From Micrococcales bacterium UBA4448 (GTDB taxonomy: Bacteria > Actinomycetota > Actinomycetes > Actinomycetales > Microbacteriaceae): a stretch of DNA of 13,935 nt. The position numbers and the translations under genes were made by a program. Shown piece by piece: positions 1 to 6,665 of this stretch (position 1 is the stretch's first letter; every line of letters begins with the position of its first letter). The notes under the pieces are model-generated. The model was not told the DNA's origin. It did no database searches and saw only the letters and a list, made by a program, of their open reading frames with translations. The stretch covers positions 1 through 13,935 of the forward strand of contig DGPE01000044.1 in NCBI GenBank assembly GCA_002390305.1, in the 5' to 3' direction.

Positions 1-691
1 AAACTATCGCAATCGCCAGACCCTCAACGATTGCTGTCTTACCGACACCTGGCTCACCGATCAAGATCGGGTTGTTCTTGGTCCTGCGAGAAAGAATCTG
101 CATCACGCGCTCAATTTCACGCTCTCTGCCAACAACCGGGTCAAGCTTTCCATCGGCTGCCGCGTGGGAGAGGTTTCGACCGTACTGGTCAAGAATCTGT
201 GAGCCCTTAGCCTGTGGCTGGTTTTCTCCGCCGACTGAGACGGCCTCTTTGCCCTGATAGCCAGAAAGCAACTGAATAACCTGCTGACGAACCTTATTGG
301 TGTCAGCCCCCAACTTTGTCAGGACCTGGGCGGCAACGCCCTCGCCCTCGCGAATAAGACCCAACAGTAGGTGCTCGGTTCCGATGTAGCTGTGACCGAG
401 CTGAAGAGCTTCACGGAGGCTCAGTTCCAAAACTTTTTTAGCACGCGGAGTGAAAGGAATGTGACCCGAAGGAGCCTGTTGTCCCTGGCCAATAATGTCC
501 TGCACCTGCTCGCGCACCTGCTCTAGGTTGATGCCCAGCGCCTCTAGTGCCTTGGCTGCGACACCCTCACCTTCGTGGATCAGGCCTAGCAAGATGTGCT
601 CGGTTCCGATGTAGTTGTGGTTTAGAAGTTTTGCCTCTTCTTGAGCCAGCACAACAACTCTGCGAGCCTTGTCGGTGAATTTCTCGAACAA
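1..691 (-). CDS. clpC: ClpC AAA+ unfoldase, N-terminal part (cut by window edge)
   Basis: This is the ATPase subunit of the Clp protease, which unfolds proteins and feeds them to ClpP in the cytosol. The 230 visible residues hold the Clp N-domain with its two repeats (NYIGTEHILLGL near residues 26-37 and SYIGTEHLLLGL near 101-112), a linker, and the start of the first AAA+ domain with Walker A GEPGVGKT at 212-219. The rest lies beyond base 1. The start is TTG at 691: an in-frame TGA lies five codons upstream with no ATG or GTG between, GAAAGG lies eight bases ahead, and the resulting N-terminus (MFEKFTDKAR) is the usual ClpC one. It is the last visible gene of the minus-strand run, 56 bases after a small membrane-protein gene whose 3' end carries a candidate ClgR operator. 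ClpB is unlikely because of the N-terminal sequence. Confidence 0.96.
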   Translation of the reverse strand, partial: MFEKFTDKARRVVVLAQEEAKLLNHNYIGTEHILLGLIHEGEGVAAKALEALGINLEQVREQVQDIIGQGQQAPSGHIPFTPRAKKVLELSLREALQLGHSYIGTEHLLLGLIREGEGVAAQVLTKLGADTNKVRQQVIQLLSGYQGKEAVSVGGENQPQAKGSQILDQYGRNLSHAAADGKLDPVVGREREIERVMQILSRRTKNNPILIGEPGVGKTAIVEGLAIAIV

Positions 692-699
692 GTTAGCTA

Positions 700-705
700 C
701 CTTTC
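700..705 (-). promoter_or_regulatory. Ribosome binding site of clpC (decides TTG start)
   Basis: On the minus strand this reads GAAAGG, eight bases before the TTG at 691. With the in-frame stop just upstream it fixes the clpC start at a non-ATG codon. Confidence 0.6.
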
Positions 706-721
706 ACAATGCGTTATGAAA

Positions 722-750
722 ATGCTAGAACTAACTACCTCCCAAAACTA
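722..750 (-). promoter_or_regulatory. Candidate clpC promoter
   Basis: On the minus strand TAGTTT (750-745) and TAGCAT (727-722) are 17 bases apart. TAGCAT fits the loose actinobacterial -10 pattern TAnnnT; the -35 is poor, as would be tolerated at an activator-dependent promoter. Start of transcription near 715 would leave a leader of about 24 bases containing the binding site GAAAGG. It lies directly downstream of the candidate ClgR operator. Single-sequence evidence only. Confidence 0.3.
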
Positions 751-933
751 GGGCTGTTCGCCCAAGGCGTGAGCACGCTTTGCTCGCTCTTGGGCTTCGA
801 TCTTCTGATAAACCTCACGCTCACCCCTGTCAGCGCGCAAGATGGAGCGAAGCATGATCCAAAAAATCACACCCATAAGGGCAGGTGGGATCAGCGAGAT
901 CAGCGCGTCTAGGACGCCTTCCCAAAATGTCAT
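748..933 (-). CDS. Small single-span membrane protein (61 aa), unknown function
   Basis: I do not recognise a named family. The 61-residue product has a short N-terminus, one hydrophobic segment at about residues 8-28 (ISLIPPALMGVIFWIML), then a strongly charged tail rich in Arg, Glu and Lys that looks helical. It should be a bitopic inner-membrane protein with the basic tail in the cytoplasm. ATG at 933 is preceded by AGG nine bases away, and lysS ends ten bases upstream, so the two are probably co-translated. It lies between lysS and clpC, where mycobacteria carry lsr2, but its sequence is nothing like that DNA-binding protein. Its last codons overlap the candidate ClgR operator. Coding is supported by strand, spacing and a clear membrane segment rather than by homology. 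Confidence 0.72.
   Translation of the reverse strand: MTFWEGVLDALISLIPPALMGVIFWIMLRSILRADRGEREVYQKIEAQERAKRAHALGEQP
756..769. promoter_or_regulatory. Candidate ClgR operator upstream of clpC
   Basis: The plus strand reads GTTCGC, five bases, GCG. This equals the operator form I recall for the Streptomyces regulator ClgR (GTTCGC-N5-GCG), and the core CGCCCAAGGCG also fits the Corynebacterium form CGCYNANRGCG. It lies 64 bases above the clpC start, inside the last codons of the small membrane-protein gene and just upstream of a possible clpC promoter. ClgR activates clp genes in several actinobacteria. Consensus recalled from memory; function inferred from match and position. Confidence 0.45.
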
Positions 934-943
934 ATGCTTATAC

Positions 944-2425
944 CTACTTCACCAACGGGAACAAAATTGTTTCCCGAATACCAAGTCCGGTCAACGCCAT
1001 AAGCAACCGATCGATACCCAGCCCCATTCCACCAGATGGTGGCATTCCAAATTCGAGTGCCTTCAAAAACTCTTCATCCAACTTCATGGCTTCCGGGTCT
1101 CCGGTTGCTCCAAGAGCAGCCTGAGCCACAAAACGCTCACGCTGAACCACCGGATCAACCAACTCGGAGTAGCCGGTGGCCTGCTCGAAACCGTTGATAT
1201 ATAGATCCCACTTTTCAACAACCGCCTCTTTGGTGCGGTGGTCCCTGGTCAGTGGGGAGGTGTCAACCGGGAAATCCATGACGAAGGTTGGCTTAGCCAA
1301 GCCTGGTTTTACGAAGTGCTCCCAAAGTTCTTCAACGTACTTTCCGTGAAGTGGGTGATCAATTTCGATTCCCGCTTTTGTAGCCATCTTCTTTAGATCT
1401 GCCAGCGAAGTATCCGGAGTTACCTTTACGCCTGAAGCCTCTGACAGGGATTCATACATCGAAACTCTTGACCAGCTGCCACTCAGGTCGTTTACTGTTC
1501 CATCTTCTAGTTCAACTACGTGAGTCCCCAGGACATCCATAGCGGCATTTTGGATAAGTTCCTGAGTGAGGTCCATCATGGTGTTGTAATCGCCGTAGGC
1601 CTCATAGGCCTCGAGCATTGCAAACTCTGGAGAGTGAGTGCGGTCAGCACCCTCGTTCCTAAAGTTTCGGTTAACCTCAAACACCCGCTCCAGTCCTCCG
1701 ACAACCGCCCGCTTCAGAAATAGCTCAGGTGCGATTCTTAGGAAAAGCTCGGTATCAAAAGCATTTGAGTGAGTCTTAAATGGCCTGGCTGAAGCTCCGC
1801 CGTGCATAACCTGCAGCATCGGAGTCTCTACCTCCATGAAGGCACGGTTGGCAAAAGTCGACCTGATTGACTGCATCACCTCGGAGCGAATCTTCACTAC
1901 CTCACGCGCACGGTCGCGAACAATGAGGTCGATGTAGCGGTGCCGAACACGAAACTCTTCACCGAGTTCGTTGTGGAGATTTGGCAGTGGTCGAAGCGTC
2001 TTTGCCGCCATCAACCACTTTGTTGCCAAAACGCTTAGCTCTCCGCGCTTAGAGGTTATTACTTCGCCCTCAACAAAAACGTGGTCCCCTAGATCGACAA
2101 GTTCTTTCCAGGAATCCAGCTGTTCCTGGCCAGCCTTGTCCAAGCTGATCATCGCTTGAATCCGCTCACCGGTGCCAGATTGCAAGGTGGCAAAGCAGAG
2201 CTTTCCAGTGTTTCTGAGGAACATGATTCTGCCGGCAACGCCGACGACATCGCCGGTGGCAATGTCTGCCTCGAGGTTTGGGTAGTGAGCCTTAGTGGCC
2301 TCAATGGTGTTGGTGATGGGAAGGCTGACCGGATATGCGGCCGAGTGCTTCAGAAGCTGCTCGCGCTTTTGCATGCGAACTGCAATCTGCTCCGGGACGT
2401 CTACGTCCTCGTACTCTTCGCTCAC
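944..2425 (-). CDS. lysS: Lysyl-tRNA synthetase, class II
   Basis: It attaches lysine to tRNA-Lys with ATP in the cytosol. The 493 residues match the usual bacterial length. An N-terminal OB-fold anticodon-binding domain (about 55-150, with VVGVAGRIMFLRNTGKLCF) is followed by the class II catalytic core: motif 2 FRNEGADRTHSPEFAMLEAY at 255-274 and motif 3 GMGLGIDRLL at 466-475. The segment with FPVDTSPLTRDHR near 385-397 is the actinobacterial variant. The start is GTG at 2425, overlapping the panC stop as GTGA, with AGGTGG six bases upstream. This makes translation coupled to panC. The lysine-specific motif context and full length leave little room for AspRS, AsnRS or the PoxA type. Confidence 0.97.
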   Translation of the reverse strand: MSEEYEDVDVPEQIAVRMQKREQLLKHSAAYPVSLPITNTIEATKAHYPNLEADIATGDVVGVAGRIMFLRNTGKLCFATLQSGTGERIQAMISLDKAGQEQLDSWKELVDLGDHVFVEGEVITSKRGELSVLATKWLMAAKTLRPLPNLHNELGEEFRVRHRYIDLIVRDRAREVVKIRSEVMQSIRSTFANRAFMEVETPMLQVMHGGASARPFKTHSNAFDTELFLRIAPELFLKRAVVGGLERVFEVNRNFRNEGADRTHSPEFAMLEAYEAYGDYNTMMDLTQELIQNAAMDVLGTHVVELEDGTVNDLSGSWSRVSMYESLSEASGVKVTPDTSLADLKKMATKAGIEIDHPLHGKYVEELWEHFVKPGLAKPTFVMDFPVDTSPLTRDHRTKEAVVEKWDLYINGFEQATGYSELVDPVVQRERFVAQAALGATGDPEAMKLDEEFLKALEFGMPPSGGMGLGIDRLLMALTGLGIRETILFPLVK

Positions 2426-3264
2426 GAATTACCACCTAAAAGTAAATTATCGATCAAACGAACCTCGCCAACCCAAGCCGCAATCACCATTCTGGCGCCT
2501 TCACAGCTGTCAACAACCTCAAAGGTGTCGGGGTTTATAAGCTCTATGTAGTCCAGTCTACATTTCGGGTCAAGTTCAGCCTTAGCAGCCTCGATGGCAG
2601 CCTGTTTGGTTTTCTGTTTGGATCCGGCAAAAAGAGCTCTGTTTATGGAAATCGCAGCGGCAAAGTCTGCCTTGTCAATTCTCTGGTTTCGGCTGGAAAG
2701 CGCTAAGCCTTGCTGGTCTCGAACCGTGTCACAGGCCACAATCTTGATGGGTTCCCTATCGCCACTGGCAACCTGCCGCTTTACCATCTGTGAAACCAGA
2801 ACCAGCTGCTGAGCATCTTTGGAGCCAAAAAAGGCAACATCTGGCTGCACAAGATTGAAAAGCCTATTCACCACGGTGAGCATGCCATCGAAGTGGCCGG
2901 GCCTTGATGCCCCCTCAAACTTATTTCCAAGATCCCCAGCGGAGATTTCCACTACGCCCGAGGTTGGATAAACCTCGCCGGAACTTGGTGCAAACAGCAC
3001 GTCCACGCCGGAGTCGGTAAGCACCCTGGCATCAACACCCAGAGTCCGAGGGTAATTGCTTAGGTCATCATCCTGACCAAACTGCCTGGGGTTTACAAAA
3101 ACCGAAACAACAACAAAAAGTTCTTGCTCTTGAGCTTTCTTCACCAGCGACAAGTGACCGGCATGCAGGGCGCCCATGGTCGCAACAAAGCCAACACGTT
3201 TGCCGTCAGCATCGGCTTGTGAAAGCGCCGCTTTTAGTTCTGCAATGGTGTGTGCAAGTTGCAT
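2422..3264 (-). CDS. panC: Pantothenate synthetase
   Basis: It condenses pantoate and beta-alanine with ATP to give pantothenate, the precursor of coenzyme A. The 280-residue product shows the family motifs in order: TMGALHAGH at 29-37 with the two HxGH histidines (H34, H37), NPRQFGQDDDLSNYPR at 58-73, FFGSKDAQQL at 145-154, and the KMSKS-like GLALSSRN at 186-193. Compared with the form I remember (FGEKDYQQL and DGLAMSSRN), Glu is Ser148 and Asp is Gln185, in loops near the active site; I cannot tell whether this is lineage-typical. ATG at 3264 shares one base with the preceding stop (TAATG), with GGAGG ten bases upstream inside the preceding gene. The DUF2520 partner directly upstream is the usual actinobacterial arrangement; panD is not in the window. 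Confidence 0.96.
   Translation of the reverse strand: MQLAHTIAELKAALSQADADGKRVGFVATMGALHAGHLSLVKKAQEQELFVVVSVFVNPRQFGQDDDLSNYPRTLGVDARVLTDSGVDVLFAPSSGEVYPTSGVVEISAGDLGNKFEGASRPGHFDGMLTVVNRLFNLVQPDVAFFGSKDAQQLVLVSQMVKRQVASGDREPIKIVACDTVRDQQGLALSSRNQRIDKADFAAAISINRALFAGSKQKTKQAAIEAAKAELDPKCRLDYIELINPDTFEVVDSCEGARMVIAAWVGEVRLIDNLLLGGNS
2432..2437 (-). promoter_or_regulatory. Ribosome binding site of lysS
   Basis: AGGTGG on the minus strand, six bases before the GTG at 2425 and inside the end of panC. It supports the GTG start that overlaps the panC stop codon. Confidence 0.6.
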
Positions 3265-3953
3265 TAGAACGCATCCTCCGGATCAATTTTCATGCTCGGT
3301 TGCGACAGTGCCTGTTCAACAGCGCTTCTCACGACCGGTGCTATAAGTCTGGCGGGGTTTTCTATTTCTGCCTCTTCCAAAATGCCGATTGCCTGCTGAA
3401 CAACCAATGACGAAAAACTGCTGGCAACTCCGAAAGCTTCTGCATAGGCAGCCCTCTGGTGCTCCAGAACCAAAACTGGCTCAGAGCCAAGTTCGATTGC
3501 AAGTGCTTGGGCGATGGAGGTCAATGGTTCTGGGGCACTAACGGCAATCGAAGTATTTTTCAAAACCGTCAAGTCCATGCTGGTTCCGGTGAAGTGCATC
3601 ACCGGATGCAGTGCTATCGGAATCGCACCAAACCTGGCAGCATCGGCAAGCGCCTCATAGCCTTTCAGGGGTGACAGGTGGACAACAATTTTCTTTGGAC
3701 CAAACAGGCCAAGGTCTGCAAGCCCCGCGCAAGTAATCTCAATGTCGTTACTCGGGATTGCCAGAAGAACAAGGTCTGCATCCTCAACAACAGCGGCCAT
3801 GTTCGCAATTGGAACATCCGGAATTAGCGCTTCCACGCGCTCAATTGCCTCCGGGCCCTCAACAAAAACACCGACCAGCTCATGGCCGGCTGCGGCCCAT
3901 GCCTTTGCAAGCACAGGCCCTGCTGGGGCATCACCTATGACACCGATCTTCAT
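3264..3953 (-). CDS. Rossmann-like protein with DUF2520 domain
   Basis: This 229-residue protein has an N-terminal Rossmann fold (about 1-100, starting MKIGVIG) and a C-terminal helical DUF2520 domain with the LHPVMHF motif at 115-121. It is the likely equivalent of M. tuberculosis Rv3603c, which also precedes panC. The fold resembles ketopantoate and pyrroline-carboxylate reductases, so an NAD(P)-linked role in pantothenate synthesis is often suspected but, as far as I know, unproven. Oddities: the glycine loop reads GDAPAG (7-12) where GxGxxG is expected, and near 167-178 it reads RAAYAEAFGVAS where I recall a YHAA...N-like motif. The ATG at 3953 follows the DUF3180 stop with no gap and no clear binding site, so translation is probably coupled. 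Confidence 0.82.
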   Translation of the reverse strand: MKIGVIGDAPAGPVLAKAWAAAGHELVGVFVEGPEAIERVEALIPDVPIANMAAVVEDADLVLLAIPSNDIEITCAGLADLGLFGPKKIVVHLSPLKGYEALADAARFGAIPIALHPVMHFTGTSMDLTVLKNTSIAVSAPEPLTSIAQALAIELGSEPVLVLEHQRAAYAEAFGVASSFSSLVVQQAIGILEEAEIENPARLIAPVVRSAVEQALSQPSMKIDPEDAF

Positions 3954-4439
3954 CTAATTCACGCTCTTTTCCGACACCGAATCCGACTGCGGTGGGCTCT
4001 TGCAGTTCCGCTGTGCTATTAGAGCACCCAGGATCAAAAATAGTGAGGCTAAAAACCCGGAGCTGCTATTCATGACCAGCGCCTCCGGAGCAACGCTGAA
4101 CAGCACTAGCCACAGCAGTAGCCCCAGGTGCCAGCCGGCAAATAAACCACCGGTCAGCGTGCTTGCCCTGGCCATAATCAAAACCCTCACGGCATAAAAC
4201 GGGTTTGGCCTTGCAGGCCTTGGGCCATCGTTTTGACTGAGCGCTTGCTTTCGATAGCGATAGATCGGGTAGCTTGCGAAATAGTTTGCAAAACCTAAAA
4301 CCACCAGGGTGATGATTAAGGTGTCCGGGCTCGCAGGAAAAGGAAACCCAAAACCGGCGGTTAGCTGCGCCGCAGAAAGGCCGATAATCAAACCAACCAT
4401 GAAAAAAATTGCCAGTTGTCTTGCCAGTACCGCGTTCAA
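3954..4439 (-). CDS. DUF3180 family membrane protein
   Basis: This is a predicted inner-membrane protein of about 161 residues, corresponding by position and pattern to M. tuberculosis Rv3605c. Four hydrophobic segments can be seen: about 8-28 (FFMVGLIIGLSAA), 40-58 (LIITLVVLGFANYF), 92-116 (LTGGLFAGWHLGLLLWLVLF) and 124-138 (GFLASLFLILGALIA), with a basic loop containing YRYRKQ after the second. Function is unknown; it is consistently found beside folK in actinobacteria. The open frame reaches upstream to 4532, deep inside folK, but those residues are Gly/Ser/Arg-rich and unlike a membrane protein. I place the start at the TTG at 4439, which overlaps the folK stop as TTGA and leaves the first membrane segment near the N-terminus. 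No convincing binding site is visible, so expression probably depends on coupling to folK. Confidence 0.78.
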   Translation of the reverse strand: MNAVLARQLAIFFMVGLIIGLSAAQLTAGFGFPFPASPDTLIITLVVLGFANYFASYPIYRYRKQALSQNDGPRPARPNPFYAVRVLIMARASTLTGGLFAGWHLGLLLWLVLFSVAPEALVMNSSSGFLASLFLILGALIAQRNCKSPPQSDSVSEKSVN

Positions 4440-4927
4440 GAAAGCACCGTGACTTGATCTGCCATGTCCCTGGCTATTTCTCTCACCAAGCCCATTCCGG
4501 GCAAGACTGCCTCCGGATCCAGTTCCAGCCAAGGGATCAGAACAAATGCACGCTGAAACGCCCTCGGGTGCGGAACGACCAGAGAGTTGGTTTCAATCAG
4601 GCTGGTTCCATAGGTGATTATGTCTAGGTCAAGTGTTCTGGGTGCCCAGCGGGCAAGACGCACGCGGCCAAAATTATTTTCAATGTCATTGAGCCTGGAA
4701 AGTAGTTTCTTAGCGCTCAGCTTTGTCTCCACGATTGTCACCGCGTTTACGTACTCTGGCTGATCTTCGTCAATCCCGTTTTCGGTGACAGCCTTTGATC
4801 GGTAATGCCTTGAGTGGGCAAGAGTTACTACCCCGCGAAGTTTGCCAATTTGCTTTTGGGCTTTCTTGATGGTCTTTTCTTTTTCGCCCAGGTTCGCCCC
4901 CAGCGCGATTACGACCCTAGCTTTCAT
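4436..4927 (-). CDS. folK: Hydroxymethyl-dihydropterin pyrophosphokinase (HPPK)
   Basis: It transfers pyrophosphate from ATP to 6-hydroxymethyl-7,8-dihydropterin, making the substrate for FolP. The 163 residues are the normal length for a stand-alone enzyme. Motifs: ALGANLGEK near 9-17, the catalytic block FGRVRLARWAPRTLDLDII at 86-104 with the Asp pair that binds magnesium, and VPHPRAFQRAFVLIPWLELDP near 118-138 (HPR and FVL elements). The ATG at 4927 overlaps the end of folB by eleven bases, and its stop overlaps the TTG of the next gene. In some bacteria FolB and FolK are fused; here they are separate but overlapping genes. Confidence 0.96.
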   Translation of the reverse strand: MKARVVIALGANLGEKEKTIKKAQKQIGKLRGVVTLAHSRHYRSKAVTENGIDEDQPEYVNAVTIVETKLSAKKLLSRLNDIENNFGRVRLARWAPRTLDLDIITYGTSLIETNSLVVPHPRAFQRAFVLIPWLELDPEAVLPGMGLVREIARDMADQVTVLS

Positions 4928-5279
4928 CTCGCGAACCCGAGACCGTCACGGAAACATCTTTGAAGTTCTTGCCAATTGGTGCTGAAGGCTTGTGGACTGT
5001 GACCGTTGTTCGCAGAATTCTGGGGTCATATTTCAGAACTGCTCTTGCAATTGCACTTGCCAAAGACTCAATTAGGTCAAACCTCGACCTGGAAGACAGC
5101 TCAACTGCCAAATCCGCGATTGCGGCATACGAGACAGTGGCGTCAATCGAATCTTCCAGACCGGCATCCACATCAAGGTGAATGTCAAAAAGAAAAGTTT
5201 GACCATAGTTTTTTTCGTGCTCCAAAACGCCGTGGTAGGCAAAGGACTCGAGCCCGTCGATTCTTATCTTGTAAATCAA
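4917..5279 (-). CDS. folB: Dihydroneopterin aldolase
   Basis: It cleaves dihydroneopterin to 6-hydroxymethyl-dihydropterin and glycolaldehyde, the step before FolK. The 120 residues match the family length. Visible signatures are YHGVLEHEKNYGQTFLFD at 15-32, with the active-site Glu region and the GQxF..D core, and VHKPSAPI at 95-102 with the conserved lysine. The start is TTG at 5279, one base after the folP stop codon. A strong AGGAGG six bases ahead, inside the last codons of folP, supports it, and no ATG or GTG in the frame fits. The related FolX/epimerase family is less likely given the fol gene context. Confidence 0.95.
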   Translation of the reverse strand: MIYKIRIDGLESFAYHGVLEHEKNYGQTFLFDIHLDVDAGLEDSIDATVSYAAIADLAVELSSRSRFDLIESLASAIARAVLKYDPRILRTTVTVHKPSAPIGKNFKDVSVTVSGSRDES

Positions 5280-5280
5280 G

Positions 5281-6111
5281 TTAGCCCTCCTGCTGCTTCA
5301 AAGCTCGCACGATTGCGATTGCATCGTTGGTTGACTGAACGTCATGAACCCTCACACCCCATAGTTTTCGCTGAAGAAGCAGTGCTGTCAAGACAGCCGT
5401 TGCAAGATCTCTCCTGGGCATGGCAACCGATGCCGGGTCACTCGGAGAAAGCGCATGCGCCAAGAACCTTTTCCGAGATGCCCCGACTAGAACTGGAAGG
5501 CTCAGCTTTTCAAGCTCATCAAGCCGGTTCACAAGGTCCCAGTTTTGGTGAATGTCTTTTGCAAACCCGAGACCCGGGTCAACAATGATTCGTTCACGGC
5601 TGATACCACTGGCGACCGCCATTGCTACCTGCTCGGCAAGTTCGGCAACCACTTCTCTTGCCACGTCAGAATAAACCGCAAATGAATCCATCTGGTCCGA
5701 GTGCCCTCGCCAGTGGCCCAAAACATAGTGGCAGTCCAAATCCTTAATCGCATTGAACATCTCAGGATCTGCCAGTCCACCGGAAATATCGTTTACTATT
5801 TTGGCGCCAGCTTCAACCGCTTTTCTCGCAGTTGCGCTATTCATTGTGTCGATAGACACTGTGACATTCAACTTATTAGTAATCGCAGCAATCACCGGCA
5901 GCACCCTAGTCTGCTCGGTTTCTAGAGAGGTTCTTTCCGCACCCGGCCTAGTTGACTCACCGCCAACATCAACTATTTGAGCACCTTGAACCACCATCAT
6001 TTCCGCTTGCGCGAGAGCGGCCTCAACGCTGGTGAACTTACCCCCGTCACTGAAGGAATCAGGGGTGATGTTCAGAACGCCCATCAAATTGGGTTTTGGC
6101 CAGCTAGTCAT
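5281..6111 (-). CDS. folP: Dihydropteroate synthase
   Basis: It joins p-aminobenzoate to hydroxymethyl-dihydropterin pyrophosphate to give dihydropteroate; the enzyme is the sulfonamide target. The 276-residue TIM barrel shows all hallmark loops: MGVLNITPDSFSDGG at 10-24, DVGGESTRPGA at 48-58, SIDT near 86-89, NDISGG near 107-112, DPGLGFAK near 178-185, GASRKRFL near 210-217 and RVHDV near 252-256. The barrel strand usually reading MHxRG reads GHWRGH here. The ATG at 6111 overlaps the folE stop as ATGA with no good binding site, so translation is likely coupled to folE. It lies next to folE, folB and folK, so it is the main synthase rather than the FolP2-type paralogue. Confidence 0.97.
   Translation of the reverse strand: MTSWPKPNLMGVLNITPDSFSDGGKFTSVEAALAQAEMMVVQGAQIVDVGGESTRPGAERTSLETEQTRVLPVIAAITNKLNVTVSIDTMNSATARKAVEAGAKIVNDISGGLADPEMFNAIKDLDCHYVLGHWRGHSDQMDSFAVYSDVAREVVAELAEQVAMAVASGISRERIIVDPGLGFAKDIHQNWDLVNRLDELEKLSLPVLVGASRKRFLAHALSPSDPASVAMPRRDLATAVLTALLLQRKLWGVRVHDVQSTNDAIAIVRALKQQEG
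5286..5291 (-). promoter_or_regulatory. Ribosome binding site of folB (decides TTG start)
   Basis: A full AGGAGG on the minus strand, six bases before the TTG at 5279 and inside the folP coding end. It is among the strongest binding sites in the window and offsets the weak start codon. Confidence 0.75.
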
Positions 6112-6665
6112 GGCCGTCGATTAATAAGCCCAAGTACTTCGGCGCGATTCACCGGCTCTTCGTAGAGGCCCCTTGATGCCATGGTGATTGTGTTCACCTC
6201 TGGCTGCCTTGCACCTCTTGCAGCAACGCACTGGTGCCTGGCTTCGATAACAACCAAAACACCCTTGGCACCAAGGGCCTCCTCAAGAGTGTCAGCTACC
6301 TCGGCGGTCAAGTTTTCCTGCAATTGCGGCCTAGCCGCCAGAATCTCGATGACACTTGCGAGCCTTCCAAGGCCCGCTAGCTTCTGATCCGGCAGGTAAG
6401 CAATGTGAGCAAGGCCGGTAAATGGCAGCAGGTGGTGCTCACAGATTGAAACCAATTCGATGTCCTTTAGGACCACGGCCTCCGCGTTTACCGCCGGGAA
6501 AGTGTCACCGATAGCCGATTTAGGGTCAACCCCGACTCCCCGAAAAAAGGACGCATAGGCCTCGGCAACCTTGGTTGGCGTGTTTTTGAGCGCCTCCCTG
6601 TTGGGGTCTTCTCCTATCGCCTCAAGAAGCTCAACTACAGCCTTCTTGATCCGATCAGTCTGCAT
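6108..6665 (-). CDS. folE: GTP cyclohydrolase I
   Basis: It opens the GTP ring to form dihydroneopterin triphosphate, the first step of folate synthesis, as a homodecamer. With the start chosen here the protein has 185 residues. The zinc ligands are visible: C75 and H78 in SICEHHLLPF, and C146 in ARHQCVAARG; GLGRLASVIE and LQENLTAEVA are also typical. The frame extends to a TTG at 6704, but the added stretch is Arg/Pro-rich, unlike the family, and lies inside ftsH. The ATG at 6665, with AGGA close upstream and an eleven-base overlap with the ftsH end, gives a normal N-terminus. It heads the four contiguous pterin genes. Confidence 0.96.
   Translation of the reverse strand: MQTDRIKKAVVELLEAIGEDPNREALKNTPTKVAEAYASFFRGVGVDPKSAIGDTFPAVNAEAVVLKDIELVSICEHHLLPFTGLAHIAYLPDQKLAGLGRLASVIEILAARPQLQENLTAEVADTLEEALGAKGVLVVIEARHQCVAARGARQPEVNTITMASRGLYEEPVNRAEVLGLINRRP

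Noticed and set aside
767..778. GCGTG-AG-CACGC inverted repeat as a terminator of the lysS transcript
   Set aside because: Five-base arms with a two-base centre cannot form a proper hairpin loop and no T-run follows on either strand.
842..1204. 120-codon plus-strand frame over the 61-aa gene and the end of lysS
   Set aside because: It is antisense to lysS, whose motifs are beyond doubt, and its product shows low complexity with no recognisable domain or binding site.
2156..2551. 131-codon plus-strand frame across the lysS/panC junction
   Set aside because: Opposite strand of two well-supported genes; no family features, so it is a coding shadow.
5178..5588. 136-codon plus-strand frame over folB and folP
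   Set aside because: Antisense to conserved enzymes, and the translation resembles nothing known.
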